In this document: positions 45,890-56,300 of the stretch, piece by piece
How positions within the stretch are numbered: the first letter of the stretch is position 1
How the letters are laid out: every line of letters starts with the position of its first letter
Assembly: GCF_017303055.1 (NCBI RefSeq)
Contig: NZ_JAEKJT010000010.1
Coordinates: 1 to 64,000, forward strand
DNA length: 64,000 nucleotides
Direction: 5' to 3'
Source: Halomonas litopenaei
GTDB taxonomy: Bacteria > Pseudomonadota > Gammaproteobacteria > Pseudomonadales > Halomonadaceae
Notes under the pieces: generated by a model
What the model saw: only the letters and a program-made list of their open reading frames with translations
The model's database searches: none
Told to the model about the DNA's origin: nothing
Position numbers and translations under genes: made by a program

Positions 45890-46798
45890 ATGCAGGACTA
45901 CCCCACACTGCGAGCATTCGTCACGGTAGCGCGCCTCGGCAGCGTCTCTCGGGCCGCCGAGGCACTGCACCTCACCCAGCCGGCGATTAGCCTAAAGTTG
46001 AAGCAGCTGCAGGCAACGCTGGGTCTGACGCTGTTCCACCGCCGCCCCCAGGGACTGGAGCTGACCGCGGACGGTCAGGCACTGCTGCCCAGCGCCGAGA
46101 AGGCGCTGGAGAGCGCCCGAGTGTTCGATCAGATGGCCCGCTCACTGCACACGACAGTGCGCGGTCTGCTGAGAATCGGCACCATCATCGATCCTGAGTT
46201 CATCCGCCTGGGCAGCTTCCTCAAGGTACTGGTCGAGCGCGCGCCGCAACTCGAAACTGAGCTGCGTCATGGCATGAGTGGTGTCGCCCTGTCACGGGTC
46301 GAGCGAGGGGAGCTGGACGCGGCCTTCTACCTGGCGCCACCAGGTGTCGGTGCCAGCAGCACCTCACCGGCGCTGGCACACGTTGAACTGACGCACTTTC
46401 GCTATCATGTGGTGGCCCCATCTGGCTGGGAGTCACGGGTTGCGGACACCGCTTGGCCCGTCCTGGCCAGCCTGCCCTGGATCGTCACACCGGCAGATTC
46501 AGTGCACCATCGCCTGCTCAAGCGCGCCATGCAGCAAAGCGGCGTGACGCCCAGGCGGGTCGCCCAGGTCGACCAGGAAGCCTGCATGCTCGACCTGGTA
46601 CGCGCCGGAGTGGGACTTAGCCTGGCCCGTGATTCGCTAGCCCTGGCCGAGCGCCAACGCAGCGGCCTGACCATCGTCGAGGGAGTGGCGCTGGACTGTG
46701 CGCTCTGTTTCATCTGGCGGCGAGAGCGTACCGCTGACGCTCCACTGCAAGCGGCGCTGGAAACCCTTGAACAGGTCTGGCCCAGTCGGCCCCACTAA
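45890..46798 (+). CDS. dddR: LysR-family regulator DddR of the DMSP operon
   Basis: About 302 residues: winged helix-turn-helix (TLRAFVTVARLGSVSRAAEALHLTQPAISLKLKQLQ) and an effector domain (RGLLRIGTIIDPEFIRLGSFLKVL; MLDLVRAGVGLSLARDSLAL). In characterised ddd clusters a LysR protein activates dddD in response to DMSP or its C3 products. The ATG at 45890 has AAAGGAAGG upstream; the longer frame from 45827 would cover the putative operator. It is divergent from dddC with 178 bp between them. Confidence 0.9.
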   Translation: MQDYPTLRAFVTVARLGSVSRAAEALHLTQPAISLKLKQLQATLGLTLFHRRPQGLELTADGQALLPSAEKALESARVFDQMARSLHTTVRGLLRIGTIIDPEFIRLGSFLKVLVERAPQLETELRHGMSGVALSRVERGELDAAFYLAPPGVGASSTSPALAHVELTHFRYHVVAPSGWESRVADTAWPVLASLPWIVTPADSVHHRLLKRAMQQSGVTPRRVAQVDQEACMLDLVRAGVGLSLARDSLALAERQRSGLTIVEGVALDCALCFIWRRERTADAPLQAALETLEQVWPSRPH

Positions 46799-46960
46799 CC
46801 ACCGCCGGCTAAGCACCTACACAGATATCAGTGACGAGGCTAGCTTAAGGCGCCCTTGCAAGGGGATGTGGCGTGCTTCTTTGGGCGCAGACCCGGCGCC
46901 TAACCGGCGGCCAGCGGTGATACCATCAAGCACTCTTCCGCCTGGACGAAGGAACGCCCC

Positions 46961-47659
46961 ATGACTGACCTGTCTCGCTTTCCGATTACCCAGAAATGGC
47001 CCCCCAGTCACCCGGATCGCCTCCAGCTCTACTCCCTGCCGACGCCCAATGGCGTCAAGATATCGATCATGCTGGAAGAAATCGGGCTGGCCTACGAGGC
47101 TCACCGAATCAACTTCGACAGCAAGGACCAGCACTCTCCGGAGTTTCTCTCCCTCAGTCCCAACAACAAGATTCCGGCGATCCTCGACCCGGACGGGCCG
47201 GAGGGCAAGCCACTCACGCTGTTCGAGTCAGGAACCATTCTGCTCTATCTCGCCGACAAGAGCGGGCAACTGCTGCCACAGTCCCCCCAGGCGTACTATC
47301 AGGCCCTTCAATGGCTGATGTTTCAGGTTGGCGGCGTCGGTCCCATGTTTGGCCAGGTCGGTTTCTTCCATTTCTTCGGCGGTAAGGAGTTCGAGGACAA
47401 GCGCCCCTTGCAGCGCTACCTCGACGAGGCCCGACGGCTGCTCGGTGTGCTCGACAAGCAGCTGGAAGACCGCCAATGGGTGCTGGGGGATGACTACTCG
47501 ATAGCGGATATCGCGATCTTCCCATGGGTGCGTAACCTGGTTGAGCGTTACGGTGCCGGCGAGCTGGTCGGCTACGACGACTTCCTCCAGGTCAAGCGGG
47601 GACTCAGCGCCTTCCTCGAGCGTCCAGCAGTGCAACGCGGCCTGACGGTCCCTAGCTAA
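46961..47659 (+). CDS. Nu-class glutathione transferase (YfcG-like)
   Basis: About 232 residues. The thioredoxin-like domain has LYSLPTPNGVKISIMLEEIGL, with the TPNG turn of YfcG-type enzymes that bind two glutathiones and show disulfide-bond reductase activity, followed by SPNNKIPAILDPDG (cis-Pro) and LFESGTILLYLADK. The helical domain includes QWLMFQVGGVGPMFGQ and YSIADIAIFPWV (N-capping box). GAAGGAAC precedes the ATG. It follows dddR with a 162-bp gap and is probably an independent gene. Confidence 0.9.
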   Translation: MTDLSRFPITQKWPPSHPDRLQLYSLPTPNGVKISIMLEEIGLAYEAHRINFDSKDQHSPEFLSLSPNNKIPAILDPDGPEGKPLTLFESGTILLYLADKSGQLLPQSPQAYYQALQWLMFQVGGVGPMFGQVGFFHFFGGKEFEDKRPLQRYLDEARRLLGVLDKQLEDRQWVLGDDYSIADIAIFPWVRNLVERYGAGELVGYDDFLQVKRGLSAFLERPAVQRGLTVPS

Positions 47660-48022
47660 AGCCCTCCCGCCGGCAACATAGTTCTTCAACTGCGACTCGG
47701 CGGGCTCAAACTACAAGCGGTCTTTTATACCGTCAGGGCCATAGCGCGAAGGGAAGAAGGGAGGAAAAGCGAGGGTGGCAAAGAGAGAGGACAAAGAGAG
47801 AGGACAAAGAGAAGGGGTAAAGCGGGACCAAGAACGAAGCCCTAACAGTGAGATCTGGAAACGTAAAAGACGATGAGGGTTGGTGAGAGCGGGTGAGAGA
47901 TGACGTGTACAGCACAATAAGCCGATAATCCCGTTGAGCGGCTCCGACCGGGCCGCCAGCTTCACACTACCGCCCCCTTCTCACGACCCCGGCATCTAAT
48001 GCCGGCTCATCTGGAGCTTGTC
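47660..48022. other. Spacer before the beta-lactamase gene, with a 13-bp repeat
   Basis: No gene is supported. A purine-rich tract holds AAAGAGAGAGGAC twice in tandem (47780-47792 and 47793-47805) plus a partial third copy. A possible weak stem follows the glutathione transferase stop (CCCGCCG at about 47666 with CGGCGGG at about 47698). No ampR-type regulator lies beside ampC. Confidence 0.45.
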
Positions 48023-49189
48023 ATGACGTTGCGTCACCTGCCCCCCCTGTGCGCTCTACTGCTGTCGTCCCTCGCTTACGCAAGTCCGCCAGCTTGCCAG
48101 AACGCTCAGCTCGACAAGACAGCACAGGCGTTGATGGACCGGCATGAGATTCCCGGCATGTCGGTAGCGGTGATCGATGCGGGCGAGGTGTGCCTCAGCC
48201 ACTACGGCGTCGCGACGCAGGAATCCGGCTCCGACACCACCGCCGAGCTTACCAACGACACGCTGTTCGAGGTTGGCTCACTCAGCAAGACCTTTACCGC
48301 GGCGCTGGGTGCCTGGGTGCACGAGAACGGCGGCTTCGCGCTTGATGACACCGCCGCCAGCATCGAACCCCGTTTCAGCGGCCGACCGGTCGGCGACGTC
48401 AGCATGGCAGAGCTTGCCACCTACACCGCCGGTGGCTTCCCGCTGCAGTTTCCCTCGGGCGTCGACGACGACACCATTCACGACTACTTCGTGAACTGGC
48501 AGCCGGACTTCGCCGCCGGCACCCAGCGACTTTATTCGAACCCCAGCATCGGCCTGTTCGGCCTGCTCGCAGCCCAGAGCGACGGAGCGAGCTTCGCTGA
48601 GCTGATGCAGGACAGCGTACTGCCCACACTTGGCCTCAATGCCACCTGGCTTACGGTGCCCGACGACCAGGCCCACCACTACGCCCAAGGCTACAACGGT
48701 GATGAGCCGGTACGCGTCAACCCAGGCCCGCTGGATGCCGAGGCCTACGGCATCAAGACCACAGCGCTGGACATGGCCCGCTTCATCCAGGCCAACATCG
48801 ATGCCTATCACGGCAACCAGAACACCCCGGACGACCAGCGCATGGCAAAAGCCCTGCTGACCACCCATCACGGCTACGCCGCCGTCGGTGACATGCAGCA
48901 GGGCCTGGGCTGGGAAAGCTATGCCCTGCCAACGACACTCGAGACCCTGATGGCAGGCACCACCGCCGAGATGGCCCTCGAGCCCCAGGCCGTTACCATG
49001 CTGGCAACCTCTGGCGAGCCTCAGCCCCAGCGTTGGTATCACAAGACCGGCTCCACCGGCGGCTTTGGCGCCTACGCCGCCTTTATCCCCTCCCGGGAAC
49101 GGGGCATCGTTATCCTCGCCAACAAGCGCTACCCCAACGGCGAACGGGTGGAAGCCGCCTGGCAGATCCTGAACTCCCTGGACCAGTAA
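48023..49189 (+). CDS. ampC: Class C beta-lactamase (AmpC type)
   Basis: About 388 residues, the class C length. It is exported by a signal peptide (MTLRHLPPLCALLLSSLAYA, then SPPAC). The three active-site motifs are present: S-L-S-K in FEVGSLSKTFTAALGAW (catalytic Ser), Y-S-N in RLYSNPSIGLFG, and K-T-G in WYHKTGSTGGFGAYAAFIP. The closing PSRERGIVILANKRYPNGERVEAAWQIL is typical AmpC. The ATG at 48023 with GGAG upstream is preferred to an in-frame ATG at 47999. Expected function: periplasmic hydrolysis of cephalosporins. With no adjacent ampR, expression is probably constitutive or controlled elsewhere. Confidence 0.93.
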   Translation: MTLRHLPPLCALLLSSLAYASPPACQNAQLDKTAQALMDRHEIPGMSVAVIDAGEVCLSHYGVATQESGSDTTAELTNDTLFEVGSLSKTFTAALGAWVHENGGFALDDTAASIEPRFSGRPVGDVSMAELATYTAGGFPLQFPSGVDDDTIHDYFVNWQPDFAAGTQRLYSNPSIGLFGLLAAQSDGASFAELMQDSVLPTLGLNATWLTVPDDQAHHYAQGYNGDEPVRVNPGPLDAEAYGIKTTALDMARFIQANIDAYHGNQNTPDDQRMAKALLTTHHGYAAVGDMQQGLGWESYALPTTLETLMAGTTAEMALEPQAVTMLATSGEPQPQRWYHKTGSTGGFGAYAAFIPSRERGIVILANKRYPNGERVEAAWQILNSLDQ

Positions 49190-49231
49190 CCGAGAGTCCA
49201 AAGGGCACACCATGCCCGATAAGAGCAGATA

Positions 49232-49265
49232 GGCGGAGGACCATCGCCCGTGTTGGTCCTCCGCC
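49232..49265 (+). terminator. Hairpin after ampC
   Basis: GGCGGAGGACC (49232-49242) pairs with GGTCCTCCGCC (49255-49265) around a 12-nt loop, 42 bp after the stop codon. No T-run follows. Confidence 0.65.
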
Positions 49266-49369
49266 AGCTGCCTGGGCAAGCAGTGAATGTTGCGCAGACA
49301 GCCAACGATGAAACCGGCCCACCAACGCTGGTACACTACGCGCCCTCTCAGCTCCGACCCGTGAACCCC

Positions 49370-50371
49370 ATGACTGACCACGATCCCCTGGCCCAGGCCC
49401 GCCGCTTTTCCGTGGCGCCGATGATGGATTGGACTACCCGCGACTACAGGGTGTTCGCGCGTGCGCTGACGCGCCAGGCGCTGCTGTACACCGAGATGGT
49501 GACTACCGGTGCCATCTTGCATGGTCGCCCTCGTGAACGGTTTCTTGGCTATGACAAGGTGGAACACCCTCTGGCGTTGCAGCTGGGGGGCAGCGATCCG
49601 GGCGAGCTCGCGGAATGCGCGGCCATCGCTCAAGAGTGGGGCTACGATGAGGTCAACCTGAACGTCGGCTGCCCGAGTGATCGCGTGCAGAATAACCTGA
49701 TCGGCGCCTGCCTGATGGGCCATCCCGATAAGGTGGCGGTGGCTGTGGCCGCCATGCGTGAGGCGGTGTCGATCCCGGTGACGGTGAAGTGTCGTATTGG
49801 TATCGACGATCAGGATGAGGACGCAGACCTGGAGCACTTCATCACCAAGGTCGCCGACGCGGGCTGTGAAGTGTTCATCGTGCATGCGCGCAAGGCGTGG
49901 CTGCAGGGGCTGTCGCCCAAGGAAAACCGCGATGTGCCGCCGCTCAACTATCCACGTGTCCATCGCCTTAAGGCGAACCGGCCCGACCTGCATATCGGGA
50001 TCAACGGCGGCATCAAAAGCCTGACGGAGTGCGAAGCGCAGCTTGAGCACGTCGACAGCGTCATGGTGGGACGCGAGGCATATCAAAATCCGTGGCTCTT
50101 GGCCCAGGTCGATGAGGCCCTCTACGGGGTGCCTGGCCCGGCTCAGAGCCGCCATGCGGCAGCGATGACGCTTCGCCCCTACATCCAGCGTCGCCTGGAG
50201 GAAGGAGCCAAGCTCAACCATATGACACGCCACCTGCTGGGCCTCTTCCAGGGTTGCCCTGGCGGCCGGAAGTTCCGTCGTCACCTCTCCGAAAACGCCC
50301 ACAAGGAAGGTGCCGGTCTAACCGTGTTCGATGATGCGCTGGGACTGGTACCCGACACCGTAGAGCCCTGA
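49370..50371 (+). CDS. dusA: tRNA-dihydrouridine(20/20a) synthase DusA
   Basis: About 333 residues. FMN enzyme that reduces uridine 20/20a in the D-loop of tRNA. Marks: SVAPMMDWTTRDYRVFAR at the N-terminus, YTEMVTTGAI, LQLGGSDPGELA, the active-site Cys in NLNVGCPSDRVQ, TVKCRIGIDD, FIVHARKAWLQGLSPKENR (DusA-specific), INGGIKSL and VMVGREAYQNPW. The frame is open upstream, but ATG at 49370 (or GTG at 49361) is the natural start. It ends at a strong hairpin. Confidence 0.95.
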   Translation: MTDHDPLAQARRFSVAPMMDWTTRDYRVFARALTRQALLYTEMVTTGAILHGRPRERFLGYDKVEHPLALQLGGSDPGELAECAAIAQEWGYDEVNLNVGCPSDRVQNNLIGACLMGHPDKVAVAVAAMREAVSIPVTVKCRIGIDDQDEDADLEHFITKVADAGCEVFIVHARKAWLQGLSPKENRDVPPLNYPRVHRLKANRPDLHIGINGGIKSLTECEAQLEHVDSVMVGREAYQNPWLLAQVDEALYGVPGPAQSRHAAAMTLRPYIQRRLEEGAKLNHMTRHLLGLFQGCPGGRKFRRHLSENAHKEGAGLTVFDDALGLVPDTVEP

Positions 50372-50401
50372 GCCTTGCTGCCGTGTTGAAGGCATTAAAC
50401 G

Positions 50402-50432
50402 CCAGCGGCCGAGCACGAGGCTCGGCCGCTGG
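50402..50432. terminator. Terminator between convergent dusA and the desuccinylase-family gene
   Basis: CCAGCGGCCGAGC (50402-50414) pairs perfectly with GCTCGGCCGCTGG (50420-50432) around a 5-nt loop. Confidence 0.82.
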
Positions 50433-50456
50433 TTGGCATCAGGTTCCCCAGGAACG

Positions 50457-51491
50457 TCAATACAGGGCGTCCGGCGGTGGTTCCAGGCTGGACTGAAACG
50501 TCTCGATGGCACTCTCGGCCTCTTCGATGGCATCAAACCGAGCGACGTGAAATAGCGCCTCCCCCTCGTTGGCCAGAGGCAGTCGACTCATGCCGATCAC
50601 GATGCCGTCAGCCATGGCCAAGACCTCGCCTTCGGTCTCGCCGAAGGGGTCTGCTACCTTCCCCAGTACCTGGCCCTTGGCTACCCGTGCGCCAAGTCGC
50701 ACCTTGGGACGCAGAATGCCGTCGATAGGTGCCCTGGCCCAGCTCGAGCCATTGGCGACTTCAGCGGCAGGCGGCGCGCGACGGCGCTGCTCGCCGGTGA
50801 GCATTCCAAGCCTGCGCATGACCCGTTGAACGCCGCGAACCCCTGCGGTGATCGCCCATTCGTCAAAGCGCAGTGCTTCACCCGCTTCATAGGTCAACAC
50901 CGGCGTACCGCGACTCTGGGCATAGTGGCGAAGGCTTCCCTCGCGCAGTTCCGCATTGAGGATGACCGGAGCCCCGAAGGCATCCGCCATGCGTCGCGTT
51001 TCTTCGCCGGCATCACCAAGCTGCGCACGAATCTGTGGCAAGTTAGTGCGATGAATCGCGCCCGTGTGCAGATCGATGATGTGAGTCGCGTGATCGACAA
51101 TTTGTTCACGAAACAGCGCCGCAATACGCCCGCCCAAAGACCCCGACTCACTCCCGGGAAAACAGCGATTAAGATCGCGTCGATCAGGCAGGTACCGGCT
51201 GTGTTGCACGAAGCCAAAAATATTGACGATAGGCACCGCGATCAGGGTGCCCCTCAAGCGATTGATCTGGCGGGAGCGCAGCAGCCGACGGACAATTTCA
51301 ACGCCGTTGATCTCATCGCCGTGAATGGCGCCACATACCAACAGGGTAGGACCTGCCTGCCGTCCGTGGACCACTTCTACGGGGATATCCAAAGGGGCGT
51401 GGGTATAAAGCTTGGCCACGGGCACATCGATCTGTGCGCGACTGCCGGGCTTGACCGTGACTCCGGCCAGTTCAAAAGGGGCTCTCGCCAT
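50457..51491 (-). CDS. Succinylglutamate desuccinylase/aspartoacylase-family metallohydrolase
   Basis: About 344 residues of the M14-like AstE/ASPA family. The Zn site is GAIHGDEINGVEIVRRLL (His and Glu) and IIDLHTGAIHRTNLPQI (second His). RYLPDRRDLNRCFPG is the substrate-carboxylate Arg region. The C-terminal half has a barrel-sandwich domain (RAPIDGILRPKVRLGARVAKGQVLGKVADPFGE) like that of biotinyl domains, typical of the subgroup linked to RimK-type ATP-grasp enzymes rather than arginine catabolism. No rimK or ast genes lie nearby. AAGGAG precedes the ATG. The exact substrate is unknown. Confidence 0.87.
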   Translation of the reverse strand: MARAPFELAGVTVKPGSRAQIDVPVAKLYTHAPLDIPVEVVHGRQAGPTLLVCGAIHGDEINGVEIVRRLLRSRQINRLRGTLIAVPIVNIFGFVQHSRYLPDRRDLNRCFPGSESGSLGGRIAALFREQIVDHATHIIDLHTGAIHRTNLPQIRAQLGDAGEETRRMADAFGAPVILNAELREGSLRHYAQSRGTPVLTYEAGEALRFDEWAITAGVRGVQRVMRRLGMLTGEQRRRAPPAAEVANGSSWARAPIDGILRPKVRLGARVAKGQVLGKVADPFGETEGEVLAMADGIVIGMSRLPLANEGEALFHVARFDAIEEAESAIETFQSSLEPPPDALY

Positions 51492-51673
51492 ACAGGCTCC
51501 TTGGTCACCTTATCGGTCCGTCTACAGGCAGACGGCATGTTCGTTCTTATACGCCCACACCGTCTCCAAAACGAGTCCAATTTACCTCGCATCACTCATC
51601 GACGTCACTGAACTCAATCGGTGAGTCCGGTAGAATACGTTACTTGACGATACCGCTGGAGTTGCCCGCCCAC

Positions 51674-52297
51674 ATGGCCCGCCGTACCAAGGAAGAAGCT
51701 GCCGCTACCCGAGCCGCCCTGCTCGATGCCGCCGAGGAGGTGTTTCTCGAACGCGGCGTGGCACGTGCCTCGTTGGACCAGATTTCACGACGGGCGGGGG
51801 TGACCCGCGGCGCGCTGTATTGGCACTTCCGCAACAAGGGCGATCTGTTCCGCGCCATGCTGGAACGTGTTCACCTTCCCTTTGAGGACCTGCTGAACAA
51901 CCTTGATCACGCAGAGGTGGGCCATCGGCCATTGGAAGCGGTGCGCTTGGGCTGCCACACCGGTCTGAAGCAGTGCGATACCCCGAGACACCGACGCGTG
52001 CACGGCATCTTGCTGCACCATTGCGAACGTACCGATGACTTCGACCCGCTGCAGGCAAAGGCAGAGATAGCCAGAGAAACCTGTCAGGCCTTGCTTAGGC
52101 AGTTTCAACAGGCAGAAGAGCGCCATCAGCTGCGCCCAGGGCTAAGCCCGGAGCGCGCCACAGACTTGTTTCACTACGCCCTCAGCGGGCTGTTCTGGGA
52201 ATGGCTGCGGGTACCCGATGCGTTCTCGCTCAGCCAGCGCGGCCCGGCGCTGGTGGATGACCTTATCACCCTGATCGGCAGCAGTGAGACGCCATAG
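51674..52297 (+). CDS. TetR-family transcriptional regulator (AcrR/TtgR-like)
   Basis: About 207 residues. The N-terminal helix-turn-helix MARRTKEEAAATRAALLDAAEEVFLERGVARASLDQISRRAGVTRGALYWHFRNKGDLF is close to the AcrR/TtgR/SmeT subgroup that represses RND pumps. A helical ligand-binding domain follows with GILLHHCERTDDF and ERATDLFHYALSGLFWEWLR. It lies 1.7 kb from the RND operon, separated by one unrelated gene, and is not divergent from it, so control of that pump is plausible but unproven. Confidence 0.88.
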   Translation: MARRTKEEAAATRAALLDAAEEVFLERGVARASLDQISRRAGVTRGALYWHFRNKGDLFRAMLERVHLPFEDLLNNLDHAEVGHRPLEAVRLGCHTGLKQCDTPRHRRVHGILLHHCERTDDFDPLQAKAEIARETCQALLRQFQQAEERHQLRPGLSPERATDLFHYALSGLFWEWLRVPDAFSLSQRGPALVDDLITLIGSSETP

Positions 52298-52301
52298 CAG
52301 C

Positions 52302-52321
52302 CCAGCACCGGTCAGTGCTGG
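52302..52321. terminator. Small shared hairpin at the convergent tetR/YqiJ-like gene ends
   Basis: CCAGCAC (52302-52308) pairs with GTGCTGG (52315-52321) around CGGTCA. The stop codon of the minus-strand gene lies in the loop. A short stem, so only a modest terminator candidate. Confidence 0.45.
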
Positions 52322-53043
52322 TGATGGCCGTGGTAATGACGATGTTGCCTGCTCTCGGCATTGTCCTGGGGTGGCACCGGCTCATGGCGCTCGATCAGCT
52401 TGAGTCGCACCAGGCGCGTGCGCGCATCGAGAAACTCGCGCTCGGCGACTGAGCGAAATCCATCTTGTTCATCCAGGTACTTGACCAGCACCCGCACCTC
52501 TCCTTCCTTGGGCATTGAGCCGGGCTTGCCCCTGAGGCAAACCTCCCGCGTGCCATCGGAACACAGCACCGCTCGACAACATCCCTGCTGGTCGACAAAG
52601 CCCACCACTTGCACTCGCTCACCTAGCAGGCACCGCTGGTTGAACGAGGGCCGGTCACGGTAATGGCGCAACAACGCGCGGCAACTCTTGGCAGCAAGTG
52701 GTGACGCAAGAGCAAAGGCCCCCCACAGCACCGCAATACCCAAAGGCACGATCACCAGCGCCAGATCAAACCAGCGCAACACCAGTAGCTCGGCAACCAG
52801 CGTGATGACCGCCGCGTACACGAACAACACAGACAGCGCCATGGTGACGGGCACGCCAGCAAACCCAAGCGACACCATGGTGCTGGCCAGATGGTCGTCT
52901 CTCAGGCTATCGCGCTCAAACAGCTGCAACGGTGCCACCCTGACGGCGACCAGCAACCAGTAGATCAGGACCACGGGCAGTAGCAGCGTGAACAGAATAA
53001 GCGGAAAGCTGAATGCCGTTTCCTGGATGATCGCGATATTCAT
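52312..53043 (-). CDS. YqiJ/OB-fold-type inner-membrane protein with His-rich tail
   Basis: About 243 residues. Three or four membrane segments lie in the N-terminal half (FPLILFTLLLPVVLIYWLLVAV; GFAGVPVTMALSVLFVYAAVITLVAELLVL; LALVIVPLGIAVLWGAFALASPL). A soluble OB-fold-like domain follows (LLGERVQVVGFVDQQGCCRAVLCSDGTREVCLRGKPGSMPKEGEVRVLVKYLD), as in YqiJ and NfeD relatives that partner flotillin-type proteins. No flotillin gene lies beside it. The C-terminus RQHRHYHGHHQH is His-rich and may bind metal. GGGAGAG precedes the ATG. Function unknown. Confidence 0.7.
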   Translation of the reverse strand: MNIAIIQETAFSFPLILFTLLLPVVLIYWLLVAVRVAPLQLFERDSLRDDHLASTMVSLGFAGVPVTMALSVLFVYAAVITLVAELLVLRWFDLALVIVPLGIAVLWGAFALASPLAAKSCRALLRHYRDRPSFNQRCLLGERVQVVGFVDQQGCCRAVLCSDGTREVCLRGKPGSMPKEGEVRVLVKYLDEQDGFRSVAEREFLDARTRLVRLKLIERHEPVPPQDNAESRQHRHYHGHHQH

Positions 53044-53269
53044 ACGTCTCTCCCGTGGCGAAGGGTGGGCCTTCCACCTGCCCAGCAGCCGATGCCACTC
53101 GTTTAGTGTCTGATAAAAGCATAGCGCTCTCTACGTCAAACCTCGACCGGGCGGTGTGGATTTTTTCGTTACCGGACAACGTGTTGCACTGCAGCAAGCG
53201 ATGCACCAAGGCCTTGATATATACTCTCTGCGTGCGTCGGCCTGCCCCGAAAGACGGCCCGGCGGAAAG

Positions 53270-53302
53270 AAAAAAGGCGCCGTCCCAATGGGACGGCGCC
53301 TT
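53270..53302 (-). terminator. Rho-independent terminator of the RND efflux operon
   Basis: Read on the minus strand, AAGGCGCCGTCCC and GGGACGGCGCCTT (53274-53302) form a 13-bp stem with a 3-nt loop followed by a T-run (TTTTTTCTTT). It lies about 37 bp after the end of the RND pump gene. Confidence 0.92.
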
Positions 53303-53338
53303 GGTCAGCACCACGTGCAGACAAAGCAAGTGACGCTA

Positions 53339-56300
53339 TCAGGGGGTCGTCGGACGTTGCTCTTGATCACCTCTGTCATCACCCCTGTCATCACCCCTGT
53401 CGCCGCTTCTATCTTCGCCCTCGTCGTGGGACGAGTTGCTGCCGAATAGCTTGTGCGACAGCGTGGCGATCATGGCGTAGAAGGATGGCACGAAGCAGCT
53501 GCCCAGCACCGCCACCGACGCCATGCCCATCGCCACCGTGGTACCGATGTGGTGACTACTGGTATCACTGGCGCCGGTCGCCATGGCCAGTGGCAAGGTG
53601 CCGAAGATGAAGGCCATGGAGGTCATGACGATGGGGCGGAAACGCAGCTCAGCCGCGGTGATGGCCGCCTCACGTATGCTCTTGCCCATTTCCTTGCGTT
53701 GCAGCTCGGCAAACTCGACGATCAGGATCGCGTTCTTGGCCGCAAGGCCGATCACCACCAGTACCCCGATCTGGACGTACACGCTGGTGTCCAGTCCACG
53801 CATGGCAATACCCGCGATGCCACCGAGGAAGGCAAAGGGCGTTGCCGTCAGCACCGCCAGCGGCAAGGACCAGCTTTCGTACTGGGCCGCCAGAATCAGG
53901 AATACCATGACCATGCCGAAGATAATGGCGATGGTACCGGCGTTGCCTGCCTCGCTTTCCTGATAGGCAGTACCGGTCCAGCCCATCCCCCAGTCACTGC
54001 CCAGGGTGTCTTCGACAATCCTCTCCATGGCCTGGATCGCCTGGGTGGAGGAATAGCCCTCAGCAGGACCGCCCTGGAACTGCGCCGCCGAGTAGACCCC
54101 AAAGCGGGTCACCACGGCAGGCGCCGCCTTGCGCTCGAGAGTCACGAACTCGGACAGCGGAATCCGCTCGCCATTGCCACCACGCACGTAGACATTGTTG
54201 ATGTCGTCCGGGGTGTCGCGGTACTCCGCCTCGTTCTGCAGGTACACCTGGAAGTTACGGTTCTGGTAGCTGAAGAAGTTGACGAAGCCGTTACCGAAGG
54301 TATTCGACAAGGTCGCGTTCAGGTCGGTCAGCGACACGCCGTAGCTCAGCGCCTTCTGCTGGTCGATATCAGCCCTGAATGACGGCACGTTGACACTGAA
54401 CGTCGAGAACACCTGATTCAGCGCGGGATCCTGATTGGCTGCCTGCATGACCTTGAGCGAGGCCTGGTAGATCTCCTCGGGTGTGGCACCGGAGAACGAC
54501 TGCAGGTAGCCGGTGAACCCGCCAGTGGTGGAGAGACCAATGATCGGCGGCATATTGAAGGCCATGACCGTGCCGCCATCCACCTCGGCACCGATCTGGA
54601 AGATCCGTCCGATCAAGTCATCAACGGTGGTCTCCCGCTCGTCCCAGTTATCCATGTTGATGAAGATGATGCCGCGGGCCGTATTGACCGAGCTGGTCAG
54701 CATGTCGTAGCCAGCGATGGCCGATGAATACCTCACACCGGGCACCTCCTCGATACGCTTGCTGACTTCCGCCATGTAGGCCTTGGTACGACTCAGCGAC
54801 GCCGAGTCCGGCAGACTGACGGCCGCCAAGGCGATGCCCTGATCGGTCTCGGGCACCAGGGTCGACGGCGTGTTCTCGTACAGCCAGAACGAACCGACGC
54901 CCACCAGGGCCACCAGCGCCAGGGTCAGTATCCAGGCCTTGACCAGGCCTTTCACCGCCAGCATGAACAGCTTGGTGACCCCGTCGAAGAAGCGATCGAA
55001 CAGCCTCAGCGGGGTGCGCACCGCACGCATGAAACCGGATTCTTTCTTGTGCAGGTCATGCTTGATGAAGATCGCGGACAGGGCCGGAGTGAAGGTCAAC
55101 GCCATCAGCGCCGAGAAGGCCACCGATATGGCGATGGTCAACGCGAATTGCTGATAGATCTGCCCGGTGAAGCCACCGAGAAACGCCACCGGCACGAACA
55201 CCGCCGCCATGATCAATGACGTCGCAATGACCGGACCGCCCACTTCCTTCATGGCCTGAACCGTCGCCTGACGAACGCTGATGTCTTCGTCTTCGGAGAG
55301 CACTCGCTCGACGTTCTCCACCACCAGGATGGCGTCATCCACCACGATGCCTATCGATAGCACCAGGGCAAACAGGGTCAGCAGGTTGATCGAGAAGCCG
55401 AACGCATAGAAGCCTGCAAAGGTCGCCAGCACAGACACCGGCACCACCGACATGGCGATCACGGTGAAACGCCAGTTCTGCAGGAAGATGAACAGAATGA
55501 CGCCAACAATCAGGAAGGCTTCGATAAAGGTGTGGAAGACGGTTTCCACCGACGCATCAATGAACAGCGTGGTGTCGTAGGGCACCACGAATTCCAGCCC
55601 CGGCGGGAAGCGCCCTTCCAGCTCCGTCATTTTCTCCTTCACCAGATCCGCGGTATGCAGCGCATTGGCGCCAGGCTGCTGCTGAATCATGATCGGCGTC
55701 ATGATGGCGCCGTTAAGACGCGCTTCGACACCATAGAAGGAGGCGCCCAGCTCGATGCGAGCCACATCATCCAGACGCAGTGCAGACCCGTCTTCGTTGG
55801 TACGCAGCAGGATGTTGCGGAAGTCGTCGGCACTGGACAGACGTCCGCCGGCGGTAATGGTGTAGGTAAAGGCTCGCGGGCTGTCGATGGGTGTCGACGC
55901 CAGGCTGCCCGCAGGCACTTCCGTGTTCTGGGCGCGGATCGCCGCCGCCACTTCAGTCGGCGTCAGGTCGTACTCGGCCAGCTTGTTCGGGTCCATCCAG
56001 ATGCGCATGGCAAACTCGCCGCCGCCCAGCACCTCGGCCTCACCGACGCCGGGAATCTGGCGCAGCTCATCGAGAATGTTGAGGGTGGCGTAGTTCTGCA
56101 TGTAGATGTTGTCGTAGTCTCCCTGGGGAGAGATCAACGACACCAGCATCAGGATCGAGCTAGAACGCAACTCGACCTGAACCCCTTGCTCCTGCACCGC
56201 TTCGGGCAACTGGGACAGCGCCCCTTGCACCCGGTTGTTGACGTTGATGGTATTGATATCACCGTCAGTGCCGATGTCGAAGGCGACACTCAGGCTCATG

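Noticed and set aside
51674..52297. TetR gene as the dedicated repressor of the RND operon
   Set aside because: It is neither adjacent to nor divergent from the operon, and no operator was seen upstream of tolC. Left as a possibility only.
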